Both the position numbers and the translations under genes were made by a program. The notes beneath the pieces are model-generated. The model saw only the letters and a program-made list of their open reading frames with translations, was not told the DNA's origin and did not search any database. From positions 251,100 through 315,099 of the forward strand of contig CAWKNQ010000014.1 of the NCBI GenBank assembly GCA_963850995.1: a DNA stretch of 64,000 bases, written 5' to 3'. Shown piece by piece: positions 37,092-45,842 of this stretch (positions are counted from its first letter, which is position 1; every line of letters begins with the position of its first letter). Origin of the DNA: Gaiellasilicea sp963850995 (GTDB lineage Bacteria > Actinomycetota > Thermoleophilia > Gaiellales > Gaiellaceae).

Positions 37092-37922
37092 ATGGGAGTC
37101 CTGGAGGGAAAAGCGGCCGTCGTCACCGGGTCGGCGCGGGGAATCGGACGCGCAGCCGCGGAACTGCTCGCGGAGCAGGGTGCGCGCGTGCTGATCACCG
37201 ACCTCGACGAAGACATCGCGCAGGAAACGGCGTCCGCGATCGGCGGCGAGATCGCGGTCTTCGGCGGCGACCTCACGAAGGAGGGCGTGCCCGAGGCTGT
37301 CGTGCAGAAGGCCATCGACGAGTTCGGGCAACTGGACATCGTCGTCAACAACGCGGGCTACACGTGGGACGGAATGGCGCACAAGATGAGCGACGAGCAG
37401 TTTCGCGCGATGCTCGAGATCCACACCGTCGTCCCGTTCAAGCTCCTCCGGGCGGCGGCGCCGTATCTGCGCGATGCCGGCAAGGCCGACAAGGAGGCCG
37501 GCCGGGAGGTCTTCCGCAAGGTGGTCAACGTCACGTCGATCTCCGGGACCCAGGGCAACCTCGGTCAGGCGAACTACTCCACCGCGAAGGCCGGCCTGAT
37601 AGGGCTGACGAAGACACTTGCCCGCGAGTGGGGCCCGTTCAAGGTGAACGTGAACGCGGTCGCCTTCGGATTCGTCGAGACGCGCCTCACAGCCGCGTCC
37701 GACAACGGCGGCGAGCAATTCGTCAAAGACGGCGTCGAGATCCCGCTCGGGATCCCGGAGAAGATGCGGCAGATGGCGCCCCTCGTCATTCCGCTCGGGC
37801 GCCCGGCAACACCCGAGGACGCGGCAGGCCCGATCTTCTTCCTCTGCTCGCCGTGGTCGAACTTCGTCCACGGACAGGTGATCACCGCGAGCGGCGGGCA
37901 GACGACCGGGATGACGTCGTGA
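37092..37922 (+). CDS. Short-chain dehydrogenase/reductase (FabG-like)
   Basis: 276 residues, ATG after CAAGGAGGAATCG. Cofactor motif VVTGSARGIGRAAAEL, NNAGY near residue 88, catalytic Ser in VTSISGTQGN, and Tyr/Lys in YSTAKAG near residue 160-165. An acidic residue after the second strand (TDLDEDIA) suggests NAD(H). An insertion (GKADKEAGREVFRK) before the Ser strand resembles multifunctional-enzyme-type 3-hydroxyacyl-CoA dehydrogenases. It probably oxidises a hydroxyl made by a P450 or by hydration of an enoyl-CoA. Confidence 0.93.
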   Translation: MGVLEGKAAVVTGSARGIGRAAAELLAEQGARVLITDLDEDIAQETASAIGGEIAVFGGDLTKEGVPEAVVQKAIDEFGQLDIVVNNAGYTWDGMAHKMSDEQFRAMLEIHTVVPFKLLRAAAPYLRDAGKADKEAGREVFRKVVNVTSISGTQGNLGQANYSTAKAGLIGLTKTLAREWGPFKVNVNAVAFGFVETRLTAASDNGGEQFVKDGVEIPLGIPEKMRQMAPLVIPLGRPATPEDAAGPIFFLCSPWSNFVHGQVITASGGQTTGMTS

Positions 37923-37970
37923 GCTCAACCGCGTTGATCCGGCGAGAGCGGCGGCTGGTGGCCACTTGAC

Positions 37971-37987
37971 TATCAGGTAGGCTGATA
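37971..37987. promoter_or_regulatory. Operator 7 of the TATCAGG-N3-CCTGATA regulon
   Basis: TATCAGG-TAG-GCTGATA, one mismatch, 79 bases before the ATG of the DUF6351-like gene. Confidence 0.7.
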
Positions 37988-38066
37988 CTAGGTTGGCGCT
38001 GTTCAGCTTGCCCTCGCTCGTTGGAGGAGCAAGCGCAGGGGTCAACGTTTGAACAGAGGAGGAGCG

Positions 38067-40289
38067 ATGGTGGATCTCCTGTCTCGACAACGGCGTCGCC
38101 TCGCCCCGAAGGTCGTCTTAGGCGCGCTCATCGCAATGGTCGTGTGCAGCGGGGCCGTGTCGGCGAACCCGCCGGCGGGCGGCATCGGGGAGATCACGGT
38201 GTTGTCGAATCGCGCGGACCTCGTTTCAGGGGGCGACGCACTCGTGTCGGTCGATCTCCGCGCCAATCCGCGCGCAGTGAGGGTAGAGCTCAACGGCGAC
38301 GACATCACGGACGCATTCGCCGTCCGCCCGAACGGCCGCTTCGAAGGGATCGTCACGCACCTCGAACAGGGCGCAAACACCCTACGAGTGCGCCCGGGGA
38401 ACGGGGTCGGACAGTCGATCGAGATCGACAACCACCCGATCGGTGGGCCGGTCTTCTCGGGCCCGCAGGTTCAGCCCTGGCTCTGCCGCACACAGCTGCA
38501 AACGAATCCGTCGCTCGGGACGGCGACCGACACGACATGCAATGCGCCGACGGTGGTCGAGCTCTTCTACCGAAATCTCAGCGACCAGTTCGTCCCGTAT
38601 GACCGGTCGAGCCCGCCCGCACCGGCAAGCATCCAGCAAACGACGACGGACGAGGGCAAGACCGTCCCGTTCATCGTCGAGCGCCTGACGGGTACCGCCA
38701 ACCGCGGCATCTACCAGTTCGCACTCATCGTCGACCCGACGAAGCCGGTGTCGCCGTGGACTGAGCAGCCCTGGAATCACAAGTACGTCAATACGTTCGG
38801 GGGCGCGTGCGGCGTCAACTACCAGCAGCCGACGGTCGGCAACGTGCTCAGCGGCCAGAACGTCTCCCTGATCGGCCGCGGCTTCGCGGTGGGAACTTCG
38901 AGCCTGAACACGTACGGCAACCAGTGCAACGACATCGTCTCCGCCGAGGCACTGATGATGACGAAGGAAGTCCTCACGGAGCGCCACGGTCAGATCCGCT
39001 ACACGATCGGTAACGGAGCCTCGGCGGGAACCATGCAGCAACACCTCATCGCCGAGGGATACCCGGGCCTCCTGGACGGCATCACCACCAGCCTCCTCTA
39101 CGAGGACCACTGGTACCAGGTGGTCAGCTCGTTCGACTGCATCCTGCTCTGGCGCTACTTCGGACTGCCGAATGGGTTGCTGGGCCTGCCGAACAATCCG
39201 AACCCGCTGTTCCTGACGCCGGTCGAGCGTCAGAAGGTGTGGGGCTCAAACCCGGCTGGACCCGACAACATGTGCGGGACAAAGATCAACTTCACGGTGG
39301 TCGAGCTCATTGCGGACTCGCCGTTCGGCTGCTCTGGCCCGGTAGAGCCTCCGCTCTGGCGCTGGAACGCGGTGACGAATCCGACCGGCACCAGGTGCAC
39401 GATTCAGGACTACCAGAAGGCGCTGTTCGGACTTGGTCCGGACGGGAAGGCGCCGAGCCCGATCGACAACGTCGGTGTGCAATACGGGCTCAAGGCGCTC
39501 CGAGCGGGAACGCTGACCACGGAGCAATTCGTCGACGTGAACGCCCGTATCGGCGGGCTCGACATCGACGGCGTCTGGCAGTCCCAGCGAACCGGGGGGA
39601 ACGTCGGCGCGCTGGAAACGCTCTATCGCAGCGGCCGGATCGTCAGCGGGCGAGGCACCGCGAGCGTCGCCGAGATCGAAGTGCGCTCCAATATCACGGA
39701 CACGGGCTTCCACCCTCCGTTCCACTCGTTCACGTACCGCGCTCGGCTTGACCGCACCAACGGCAACCACGACACCCATGTGATCTGGGTTCCGAACGGC
39801 GGCCAGTCCCCGGACCCGATCCTCACGGTGGACGAGTGGCTCGCGGGCGTCGAGGCGGACTCGAGCGCCGATGCGCTGTCTGTCAAGCTCGCCCGGCACA
39901 AGCCGGCCGAGGCGGTCGATGCGTGCTTCCGCGCGGGAGGTGTCGTGCAGGACGTGATGTGCACCGACCCGGCGACTGGTCTGCCCGGTTGGCAGTACTA
40001 CGAGAACCCGAGACTGGTGGCAGGCTGGCCGTTCACCCTCGACCACTTCAAGTGCCAGCTGAAGCCGCTCGACCGGTCCGATTACGTCCCGATCGCGTTC
40101 ACCGACGCCCAGTGGGCCCAGCTCAACCAGGCATTCCCAACGGGCGTCTGCGACTACAGCAAGCCGCCGGTCGGGCAGCAGCCGTCGGTTCCGTGGCTCA
40201 CCTTCGCCGCCGGCCCGGGCGGACAACCGCTCGGGGATCCACCGGGGTCGCAGGGACCGCCAGCGACGGCTCCAGGGCGGAACAGGTAG
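38067..40289 (+). CDS. Exported DUF6351-like protein, probable esterase of the tannase/alpha-beta hydrolase type
   Basis: 740 residues; ATG 38067 follows GAGGAGGAGCG. Signal peptide about 1-34 (VVLGALIAMVVCSGAVSA). The first ~100 residues look like a beta-sandwich (VLSNRADLVSGGDALVSVDL). The central domain contains a nucleophile elbow TIGNGASAGTMQQHLIAEGY near residue 312, like large secreted esterases. Several cysteines (WLCRTQ, GGACGVN, NQCND, SFDCI) suggest disulfides and an extracellular location. From memory this resembles the DUF6351 family, which lacks a defined function. Its place before an importer operon suggests that it releases the imported molecule. Confidence 0.7.
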   Translation: MVDLLSRQRRRLAPKVVLGALIAMVVCSGAVSANPPAGGIGEITVLSNRADLVSGGDALVSVDLRANPRAVRVELNGDDITDAFAVRPNGRFEGIVTHLEQGANTLRVRPGNGVGQSIEIDNHPIGGPVFSGPQVQPWLCRTQLQTNPSLGTATDTTCNAPTVVELFYRNLSDQFVPYDRSSPPAPASIQQTTTDEGKTVPFIVERLTGTANRGIYQFALIVDPTKPVSPWTEQPWNHKYVNTFGGACGVNYQQPTVGNVLSGQNVSLIGRGFAVGTSSLNTYGNQCNDIVSAEALMMTKEVLTERHGQIRYTIGNGASAGTMQQHLIAEGYPGLLDGITTSLLYEDHWYQVVSSFDCILLWRYFGLPNGLLGLPNNPNPLFLTPVERQKVWGSNPAGPDNMCGTKINFTVVELIADSPFGCSGPVEPPLWRWNAVTNPTGTRCTIQDYQKALFGLGPDGKAPSPIDNVGVQYGLKALRAGTLTTEQFVDVNARIGGLDIDGVWQSQRTGGNVGALETLYRSGRIVSGRGTASVAEIEVRSNITDTGFHPPFHSFTYRARLDRTNGNHDTHVIWVPNGGQSPDPILTVDEWLAGVEADSSADALSVKLARHKPAEAVDACFRAGGVVQDVMCTDPATGLPGWQYYENPRLVAGWPFTLDHFKCQLKPLDRSDYVPIAFTDAQWAQLNQAFPTGVCDYSKPPVGQQPSVPWLTFAAGPGGQPLGDPPGSQGPPATAPGRNR

Positions 40290-40361
40290 GTGGCCCGATC
40301 AGACTCGATCCCCACGACATCGCATGCTGTTGAGCCCGCCCATCGAACAAGGAGCGAAGCG

Positions 40362-41528
40362 ATGAAGAAAGTGCTCGTGCTGTTGGCGGCTGCGTTGGGT
40401 GCCGTGACAATGCTGACCGGCTTCACGGACGCCGGCCCTCAGGCGCCGAGCGGGACCGTCTACCTCGGCATGGATGCGCCGTTGACGGGGCCGCAGGCGA
40501 TCGTAGGTCAGGGCGACCGCGAAACGGTCCTCGCGCTCGTCCGGTACTGGAACGGGCGGGGCGGCATCAACGGCCGTCGACTCGTCGTCGACATCCTCGA
40601 CAACGCTTCGAATCCGTCGCAGGCAGTGCAGAACGTCCAGCGCTTCACCTCCGACTCCAAGTACGTCGGCATTCTCGGTTCGGGGAACGCGGCCGCGGCG
40701 GTCGCGACCGCGCCGCTGGCGACGGAGGCTCAGATCCCATTCCTCGCACTCTCACCGCCGACCACGCTCGTGGCGCCCCCCAGGCCGTACGTCTTCGTCG
40801 CTCTTCCCACGTCGCGGCTCTACGCGTACAGCATGGCGCAGTATCTGAAGACGCAGGGCGTGACCAGGATCGCGCTGATCGGCGACAACGGGGGCTTCGG
40901 CCGCGACGGCGTCGCGCAGGTCCAGGCGCTCGCGAAGTCATACGGCTTCACGATCACCGACTCGATCATCTTCGCCCCCACGGCGACGAGCTTCGCGGCA
41001 GAGCTCGCGAAGGTGAAGAACTCGGACGCACAGGCGCTCTGGATGTGGACCGTCACGCCCGCGGGGAACACGATCGTCAAGGAGTTCCGGCAGCTCCAGC
41101 TCTCCCAGCGACTCGTCCTCACCGGCGGCAACCTCTCGCCGCAGTTCCTCGAGGCGACGTGCCCCGACGTCAACGGCGCGCTGGTCAACGGCTTCCTCGG
41201 CAGCGTCTGGCAGCAGCTGCCGCGCAGCAACCCGACCCGCGCGCTCGCGCAGCTCGTCGAGCGGCAGGTGGGACACCCGATCTCGGTGTTCAATGTCGAC
41301 GCTTCGACGGCGCTCTTTGCCTTCCAGGCCGCGATGCAGCGCGGAGGGTTCACCCGCAGCGGGATCACCACTGCGCTCGAGACGAAGCTTCGGCGCCTGC
41401 CGACGCCCGGCGGCCGGCTGTACCTCGGCCCCCGAAACCACAGCGGGATCCAGATGGACAGCATGTGGGCAGGGAGAATCGCGTCGTGCAAGCCGAGGGC
41501 CCTGTTCGGAGCGGCGTTCCGCCGATAG
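40362..41528 (+). CDS. Branched-chain amino-acid-type ABC importer binding protein (type I fold)
   Basis: 388 residues, ATG after CAAGGAGCGAAGCG. A signal peptide (VLVLLAAALGAVTMLTGF) precedes a LivJ-like receptor: VYLGMDAPLTGPQAIVGQGD, then NGRGGINGRRLVVDILDNAS, then ILGSGNAAAAVATAPLATEA and IGDNGGFGRDGVAQVQALAK. Within this family many members bind aromatic acids, amides or other catabolic substrates. In this cluster a product of the exported hydrolases is the likely ligand. It starts the operon 40362-45019. No copy of the palindrome lies before it, so it may be read from the 38067 transcript. Confidence 0.9.
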   Translation: MKKVLVLLAAALGAVTMLTGFTDAGPQAPSGTVYLGMDAPLTGPQAIVGQGDRETVLALVRYWNGRGGINGRRLVVDILDNASNPSQAVQNVQRFTSDSKYVGILGSGNAAAAVATAPLATEAQIPFLALSPPTTLVAPPRPYVFVALPTSRLYAYSMAQYLKTQGVTRIALIGDNGGFGRDGVAQVQALAKSYGFTITDSIIFAPTATSFAAELAKVKNSDAQALWMWTVTPAGNTIVKEFRQLQLSQRLVLTGGNLSPQFLEATCPDVNGALVNGFLGSVWQQLPRSNPTRALAQLVERQVGHPISVFNVDASTALFAFQAAMQRGGFTRSGITTALETKLRRLPTPGGRLYLGPRNHSGIQMDSMWAGRIASCKPRALFGAAFRR

Positions 41529-42325
41529 CCGAGCTCGCCCACACGGAAGTCGGCGTCGCGGACCTCGCGTGTGAGGTCCGCGGCGTCACCAAGGCGTTCG
41601 GCGCGGTCGCGGCCGTCGACCAGGTCGACCTCTCGATCGAGCGAGGATCGCTGACGTGCCTGATCGGCCCCAACGGAGCGGGCAAGTCGACGCTGCTCGG
41701 CTGCATCTCCGGCCTGCTCCGTGTCGACAACGGGCGCGTCGTCGTCGAGGGCAGTGACGTAACGCGCTGGACGGCGCATCGCCGCACGTCCGCCGGGCTC
41801 GGCACCGTGTTCCAGACGACCCCGCCGCTCGCGCACCTCGACGTTCTGGGGAACGCGATGGTCGGGTGCCATCCGTGGACGCGCGCCGGATTCATTGAGG
41901 CGATGCTGCGTGCGCCCTGGGAGCGGCGAGAGGAGCGCCGGATCGAGGAGGAGGCGCACCGAGCGCTCGCGCTCGTGGGCCTCGCCGACCGCGCGTCCGT
42001 CCCCGCCGGCTCGTTGCCGCTCGGACAGCTACGACTGCTCGCCGTCGCGCGCGTTCTCGCGCAGCGGCCACGGGTCCTGTTGCTCGACGAGCCCGCGGCA
42101 GGCCTGCGTGGCGGCGAGAAGGAACGCCTTGCCGGCACGCTGCTCGCGCTCAAAGAGCGTGGTCTCACGCAAATCCTGGTGGAGCACGACATGGCGTTCG
42201 TCGGCGCGCTCGCCGACCGCGTCGTCGTGCTCGACCGGGGTCGCATCATTGCCGACGGCACCTCTGCGGAGGTGCGAGCCAACGAGCGTGTCGTGGAGGC
42301 GTACCTGGGGTCGGCAACGCTGTGA
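41486..42325 (+). CDS. Branched-chain-type ABC importer ATPase 1 (LivG-like)
   Basis: 279 residues from GTG 41486 (AGGGAG nine bases upstream); this start overlaps the binding-protein gene by 43 bases. Walker A GPNGAGKSTLL, Q-loop TVFQTTPPLAHLD, Walker B VLLLDEPAAGLRGGEKERL, switch VEHDMAFVGAL. The signature reads LPLGQLRLLAVAR rather than the common LSxGQ, a mild divergence. The LivG-type long insert (WTRAGFIEAMLRAPWERREE) is present. It energises import together with the next three genes. Confidence 0.92.
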   Translation: MQAEGPVRSGVPPIAELAHTEVGVADLACEVRGVTKAFGAVAAVDQVDLSIERGSLTCLIGPNGAGKSTLLGCISGLLRVDNGRVVVEGSDVTRWTAHRRTSAGLGTVFQTTPPLAHLDVLGNAMVGCHPWTRAGFIEAMLRAPWERREERRIEEEAHRALALVGLADRASVPAGSLPLGQLRLLAVARVLAQRPRVLLLDEPAAGLRGGEKERLAGTLLALKERGLTQILVEHDMAFVGALADRVVVLDRGRIIADGTSAEVRANERVVEAYLGSATL

Positions 42326-43095
42326 CCCTGCTCGACGTCCGTGACGTCGTCGTCCGTTACGGCCAGGCCGTTGCCGTCGACGGCGTCTCGCTCGAGGTCG
42401 GCGCGCGGGAGCGCGTCGCCCTGATCGGCCCCAATGGCGCCGGGAAAACGTCGGTTCTCAACGCGGCGTGCGGCGTCGTCCGGCCGGCTTCGGGTCGCGT
42501 CCGGATCGAGGGCGACGACGTGACCGGATCGGCGCCCGGAGCCGTCGTGCGCAGAGGGATCAGCCAGGTGCCCGAGGGACGCCACGTCTTCGCGACGCTG
42601 CCCGTGGAGGCGAACCTCCTGCTCGGGGCGTACGGGCGCGTGTTCAGCCTCGAGATCGTCTCCTCGACGCTGCGGTACCAGCGCCGAAAGGGGGACATTC
42701 GTGAGCGGCTCGACCGCGTCTATACCCTGCTCCCGCAGCTCCGTGAGCTCCGCGACCGCCCGGCGGGGCGAACATCGGGCGGCCAGCAGCAGATGGTCGC
42801 GATCGGTCGCGCGCTGATGGCCGAGCCGCGGCTGCTCGCGATCGACGAGCTCTCGCTCGGGCTCGCCCCTCTGCTGGTGCAGCAGCTCGCGGAGTTCCTG
42901 CTGCGCCTGAACGAGGAGGAAGGTGTGGCGATCCTGCTCGTGGACCAGAGTGCGGCGCTCGCGTTCTCGTTGTGCGAGCGCGCGTATGTGCTCGAGACGG
43001 GACGCGTAGTCCTTGCGGGCACGAGTCGTGACCTCGAGGGGCGAGCCGAGGTCCGCAGCGCCTACCTGGGCGGGCCTTCTGGGGAACGAGCGTGA
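42322..43095 (+). CDS. Branched-chain-type ABC importer ATPase 2 (LivF-like)
   Basis: 257 residues, GTG start overlapping the previous stop by four bases. Walker A GPNGAGKTSVL, Q-loop QVPEGRHVFATLPVEAN, signature TSGGQQQMVAIGRALM, Walker B LLAIDELSLGLAPL, switch region LLVDQSAALAFSL where the usual His is replaced by Gln, as is common in LivF proteins. An insertion near residue 110-125 (IVSSTLRYQRRKGDIRERLD) is longer than in E. coli LivF. Confidence 0.92.
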   Translation: MTLLDVRDVVVRYGQAVAVDGVSLEVGARERVALIGPNGAGKTSVLNAACGVVRPASGRVRIEGDDVTGSAPGAVVRRGISQVPEGRHVFATLPVEANLLLGAYGRVFSLEIVSSTLRYQRRKGDIRERLDRVYTLLPQLRELRDRPAGRTSGGQQQMVAIGRALMAEPRLLAIDELSLGLAPLLVQQLAEFLLRLNEEEGVAILLVDQSAALAFSLCERAYVLETGRVVLAGTSRDLEGRAEVRSAYLGGPSGERA

Positions 43096-43940
43096 CGACC
43101 TTCCTCCAGCTCGTCGTCGTCGGGATCTCGACCGGTTCCCTCTTCGCCATCGTGGGCATGTCGCTCGTCCTCGTCTACCGCGCGACCGGGATCGTGAACT
43201 TCGCGCAGGGCGTGTTCGCTGTGCTCGGCGGGTTGTTGACGTACTCGCTCGGCCAGCACGTGTCGCTCGTCGTCGCCGCACTGCTCGCCGTCCTGATCAC
43301 GGCGTTCGTGGCGACGCTTGTCGCGGTGGTCGCCGTCGGCATCCGGGGACGCACGACGCCCCTCGCCAGCCTGATCGTGACCGTCGGGATCGCGCTGCTC
43401 GCAGAGGCTGTGCTGCTGGCGGCCTTCGGGGAGGTGCCACGTTCGTATTCGGCGGTCTCGGATCGCGCCTGGAACGTCGGTGGCGTGCTCGTCCAACCGC
43501 AGTACGCCGTGCTGGCCCTCGTCGGCGTCGCAGCCGCGCTCGGGCTCACGCTCTTCCTTCGACGGACGATCGTCGGCCAGGCGCTCGTCGCCTCCGCGGA
43601 CTCACCGCGTGCCGCCGAGCTGATCGGGCTCAACCTTCGCTCCGTCGCGGTGATCGCCTTCGCGATTGCCGGCGCGCTGACCGCGATCGGCGGCGTCCTG
43701 CTCGCGCCGACGGTGCCGGTGACGTACAACGCCGATCTTTCGATCACGATCAACGGGTTCGCCGCGGCCGTCTTCGGCGGGCTCGCCTCGATCCGGCTCG
43801 CCTTGCTCGGCGGCTACGCACTGGGAATCGTCGAGCAGCTGGTCGTCGGCTACGTCGACCCGCAGTACAACCTCATCATCGCGCTCGCCGTGATGCTCGT
43901 CCTCATCGGCTGGCGTTCCCGGGGGGAGCTGGCGGTATGA
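43092..43940 (+). CDS. Branched-chain-type ABC importer permease 1 (LivH-like)
   Basis: 282 residues with about eight membrane spans, GTG start overlapping the ATPase stop. Family landmarks: VYRATGIVNFAQGVFAVLGG near the N-terminus, GQALVASADSPRAAELIGLN (coupling loop), AFAIAGALTAIGGVLLAP, and FGGLASIRLALLGGYALGIV. With the next gene it forms the membrane pore. Confidence 0.93.
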   Translation: MTTFLQLVVVGISTGSLFAIVGMSLVLVYRATGIVNFAQGVFAVLGGLLTYSLGQHVSLVVAALLAVLITAFVATLVAVVAVGIRGRTTPLASLIVTVGIALLAEAVLLAAFGEVPRSYSAVSDRAWNVGGVLVQPQYAVLALVGVAAALGLTLFLRRTIVGQALVASADSPRAAELIGLNLRSVAVIAFAIAGALTAIGGVLLAPTVPVTYNADLSITINGFAAAVFGGLASIRLALLGGYALGIVEQLVVGYVDPQYNLIIALAVMLVLIGWRSRGELAV

Positions 43941-45019
43941 GCGAGCCCGCGGCGCCTACGCGGGGATGGGGGCGGTGGACGGCCACGCGGCGCCTCGTCA
44001 TGCTGATAGCCGGCACCGCTGTCGCGTGCTGGCTGCCGTTCCAGCTCGGGAGGGGCGATGTCGGCCTCTACGACCGTATGGGACTGTACGCGCTCGTCGC
44101 AATCGGGCTGACGCTCCTCATGGGGTTCGCAGGCCAGGTGTCGCTCGGGCAGGGAGGGTTCTTCCTGATCGGCGCGTACACGTCCGGCTTGCTGACCGTC
44201 GGGCTCGATCCAGACACGCGTCTGATCGATCCCGAGGCAGGCATCGACCCTCTCCTCGCCCTCGCGATCGCGCCCGTCGTCAGTGCCGCCGTCGCGCTCC
44301 TGATCGGAATTCCACTCATGCGTCTCCGCGGGCACTACCTGGCGTTCGCGACGCTCGCGTTCGCCCTGATTGCCTGGTCGCTCCTCTACGCACAGGACCG
44401 GTTCACCGGCGGGCAGTACGGCGTGACCGTCGTCAAGAGGCTCGTCGTCGGCGGGCACGACATCACCGGCGCAACGCACGCTGCCGTCGTCTGGGGCCTG
44501 GTCGGACTCGCGCTCCTGCTCTCGACGAACCTCGTCTCCTCGAGATCGGGGCGTGCGCTGCAGGCGATCGCGGCCAACGAGCCCGCGGCCGCCGCCTCGG
44601 GGATCAACGTCGCCATGTACAAGCTGAAGCTCTTCGTCTACGCGGCGGCCCTGGCTGGGCTCGCGGGCGGGCTCTTCACGTTCTATGCCCAGTTCCTCGG
44701 GCCAGAGGACTTCGTGATCGTGCTCAGTCTGCTGTTCGTCGTGATGGTCTCGATCGGAGGACTCGGCAGCGTGTACGGGGCGGTCGTCGGTGCCGTCGCG
44801 ATCGTGTGGATCGAGCACGAGCTGCGGGAGCTCGGGACTCGCGAGAGCCTGCTCGGCTGGGGGCTTCCTCCCCAGGGCCCGTCGATCCTCTCGCTCGGAG
44901 TCTTCGGACTGCTCCTCATCGTGATCATGCTCTTCTTCCCACACGGCCTGCTGCCGGGCGTCCGCGGCGCGATCGACGCGGCCCGCCGGCGCATGGTCCG
45001 ACCGCGTCGTATCAGGTAA
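43937..45019 (+). CDS. Branched-chain-type ABC importer permease 2 (LivM-like)
   Basis: 360 residues, ATGA overlap with the previous gene. LivM landmarks: LLMGFAGQVSLGQGGFFLIG, LRGHYLAFATLAFALIAWSL, GRALQAIAANEPAAAASGIN (coupling loop) and VSIGGLGSVYGAVVGAVAIV. A charged tail (DAARRRMVRPRRIR) ends it. Its last codons run into operator 8. Confidence 0.93.
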   Translation: MSEPAAPTRGWGRWTATRRLVMLIAGTAVACWLPFQLGRGDVGLYDRMGLYALVAIGLTLLMGFAGQVSLGQGGFFLIGAYTSGLLTVGLDPDTRLIDPEAGIDPLLALAIAPVVSAAVALLIGIPLMRLRGHYLAFATLAFALIAWSLLYAQDRFTGGQYGVTVVKRLVVGGHDITGATHAAVVWGLVGLALLLSTNLVSSRSGRALQAIAANEPAAAASGINVAMYKLKLFVYAAALAGLAGGLFTFYAQFLGPEDFVIVLSLLFVVMVSIGGLGSVYGAVVGAVAIVWIEHELRELGTRESLLGWGLPPQGPSILSLGVFGLLLIVIMLFFPHGLLPGVRGAIDAARRRMVRPRRIR

Positions 45020-45026
45020 CCTGATT
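45010..45026. promoter_or_regulatory. Operator 8 of the TATCAGG-N3-CCTGATA regulon
   Basis: TATCAGG-TAA-CCTGATT starts within the last codons of the permease gene and ends three bases before the ATG at 45030. No ribosome site fits in the remaining space, so the downstream mRNA may be leaderless or read through from the transporter. Confidence 0.7.
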
Positions 45027-45029
45027 CTC

Positions 45030-45842
45030 ATGACCTCGGAGAGCTTCGACCTCGCGGCGATCGGAATCGCGGGCGAGGAGCGCCGGTACGAGGTCACGGA
45101 AGAGGCACTCCGTGCCTACGCCGACGCGACCGACGACATGCCGGGCGGGCCCGTTTTCGCGATCGTGCCCGTCTGGAAGACGATTGCCCCGGCGTCGCGC
45201 TCGGTCGCCTCCGACGAGGCGCGCAAGCGCGTCGTCCACTACGAGCACGACATCGTCGCCCACCGGCCGATCGAAGCGGGGACGACGCTGACGTCGCACG
45301 CGACGCCGGTCTCGCTGCTCGCCCGGCCGAACGGAACGTCACTCGTGATCAAGGCCGAGACGCGTACAGAGGACGGCGAGCTCGTGAACGAGCAGTACGT
45401 GACGGAGTTCTTCCGCGGCGTCGAGGCGGATGAGACCGTGGGTGAGCGTGCGCCGGACCATCGCCTCGCCGTCGACGGCGCCGAGCCCGTCGCGGAGATC
45501 ACGTACCCGGTCGCACCCGACCAGACGGTTCGCTACGCAGCCGCGTCTGGCGACGACTTCGCCATCCACCTGGACGACGAGTTCGCGCGCGCCGTCGGGC
45601 TGCCGGGTCGGATCGTCCACGGCCTCTGCACGATGGCGTTCGCCGGCCGCGCGGTGCTCGAGGCCGCCGGCGTTTCCGACCCGCGTGCCGTGAAGCGGCT
45701 TGCCGTCCGCTTCTCGGCGCCGCTCTATCCGGGCGATTCCGTCACGACTCGCATCTGGCGCGTCGACGGCGGCTACGGCTTCGAGTCGGTGAGCTCGGAG
45801 GGCACCGCCGTCCTGAAGGACGGAAGGGCGGAGCTGCGCTGA
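45030..45842 (+). CDS. MaoC-like double-hotdog hydratase/dehydratase
   Basis: 270 residues, two hotdog domains. The first (VTEEALRAYADATDDMPG) resembles the FAS1/HTD-type N-terminal domain; the second carries the hydratase-2 motif YAAASGDDFAIHLDDEFARA followed by GLPGRIVHGLCTM, with the Asp/His pair near residues 175-180. Such proteins add water to 2-enoyl-CoA thioesters to give (R)-3-hydroxyacyl-CoA, or the reverse. It fits beta-oxidation of the cluster's acyl-CoA, next to the SDR. It overlaps the amidohydrolase gene by four bases. Confidence 0.9.
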   Translation: MTSESFDLAAIGIAGEERRYEVTEEALRAYADATDDMPGGPVFAIVPVWKTIAPASRSVASDEARKRVVHYEHDIVAHRPIEAGTTLTSHATPVSLLARPNGTSLVIKAETRTEDGELVNEQYVTEFFRGVEADETVGERAPDHRLAVDGAEPVAEITYPVAPDQTVRYAAASGDDFAIHLDDEFARAVGLPGRIVHGLCTMAFAGRAVLEAAGVSDPRAVKRLAVRFSAPLYPGDSVTTRIWRVDGGYGFESVSSEGTAVLKDGRAELR

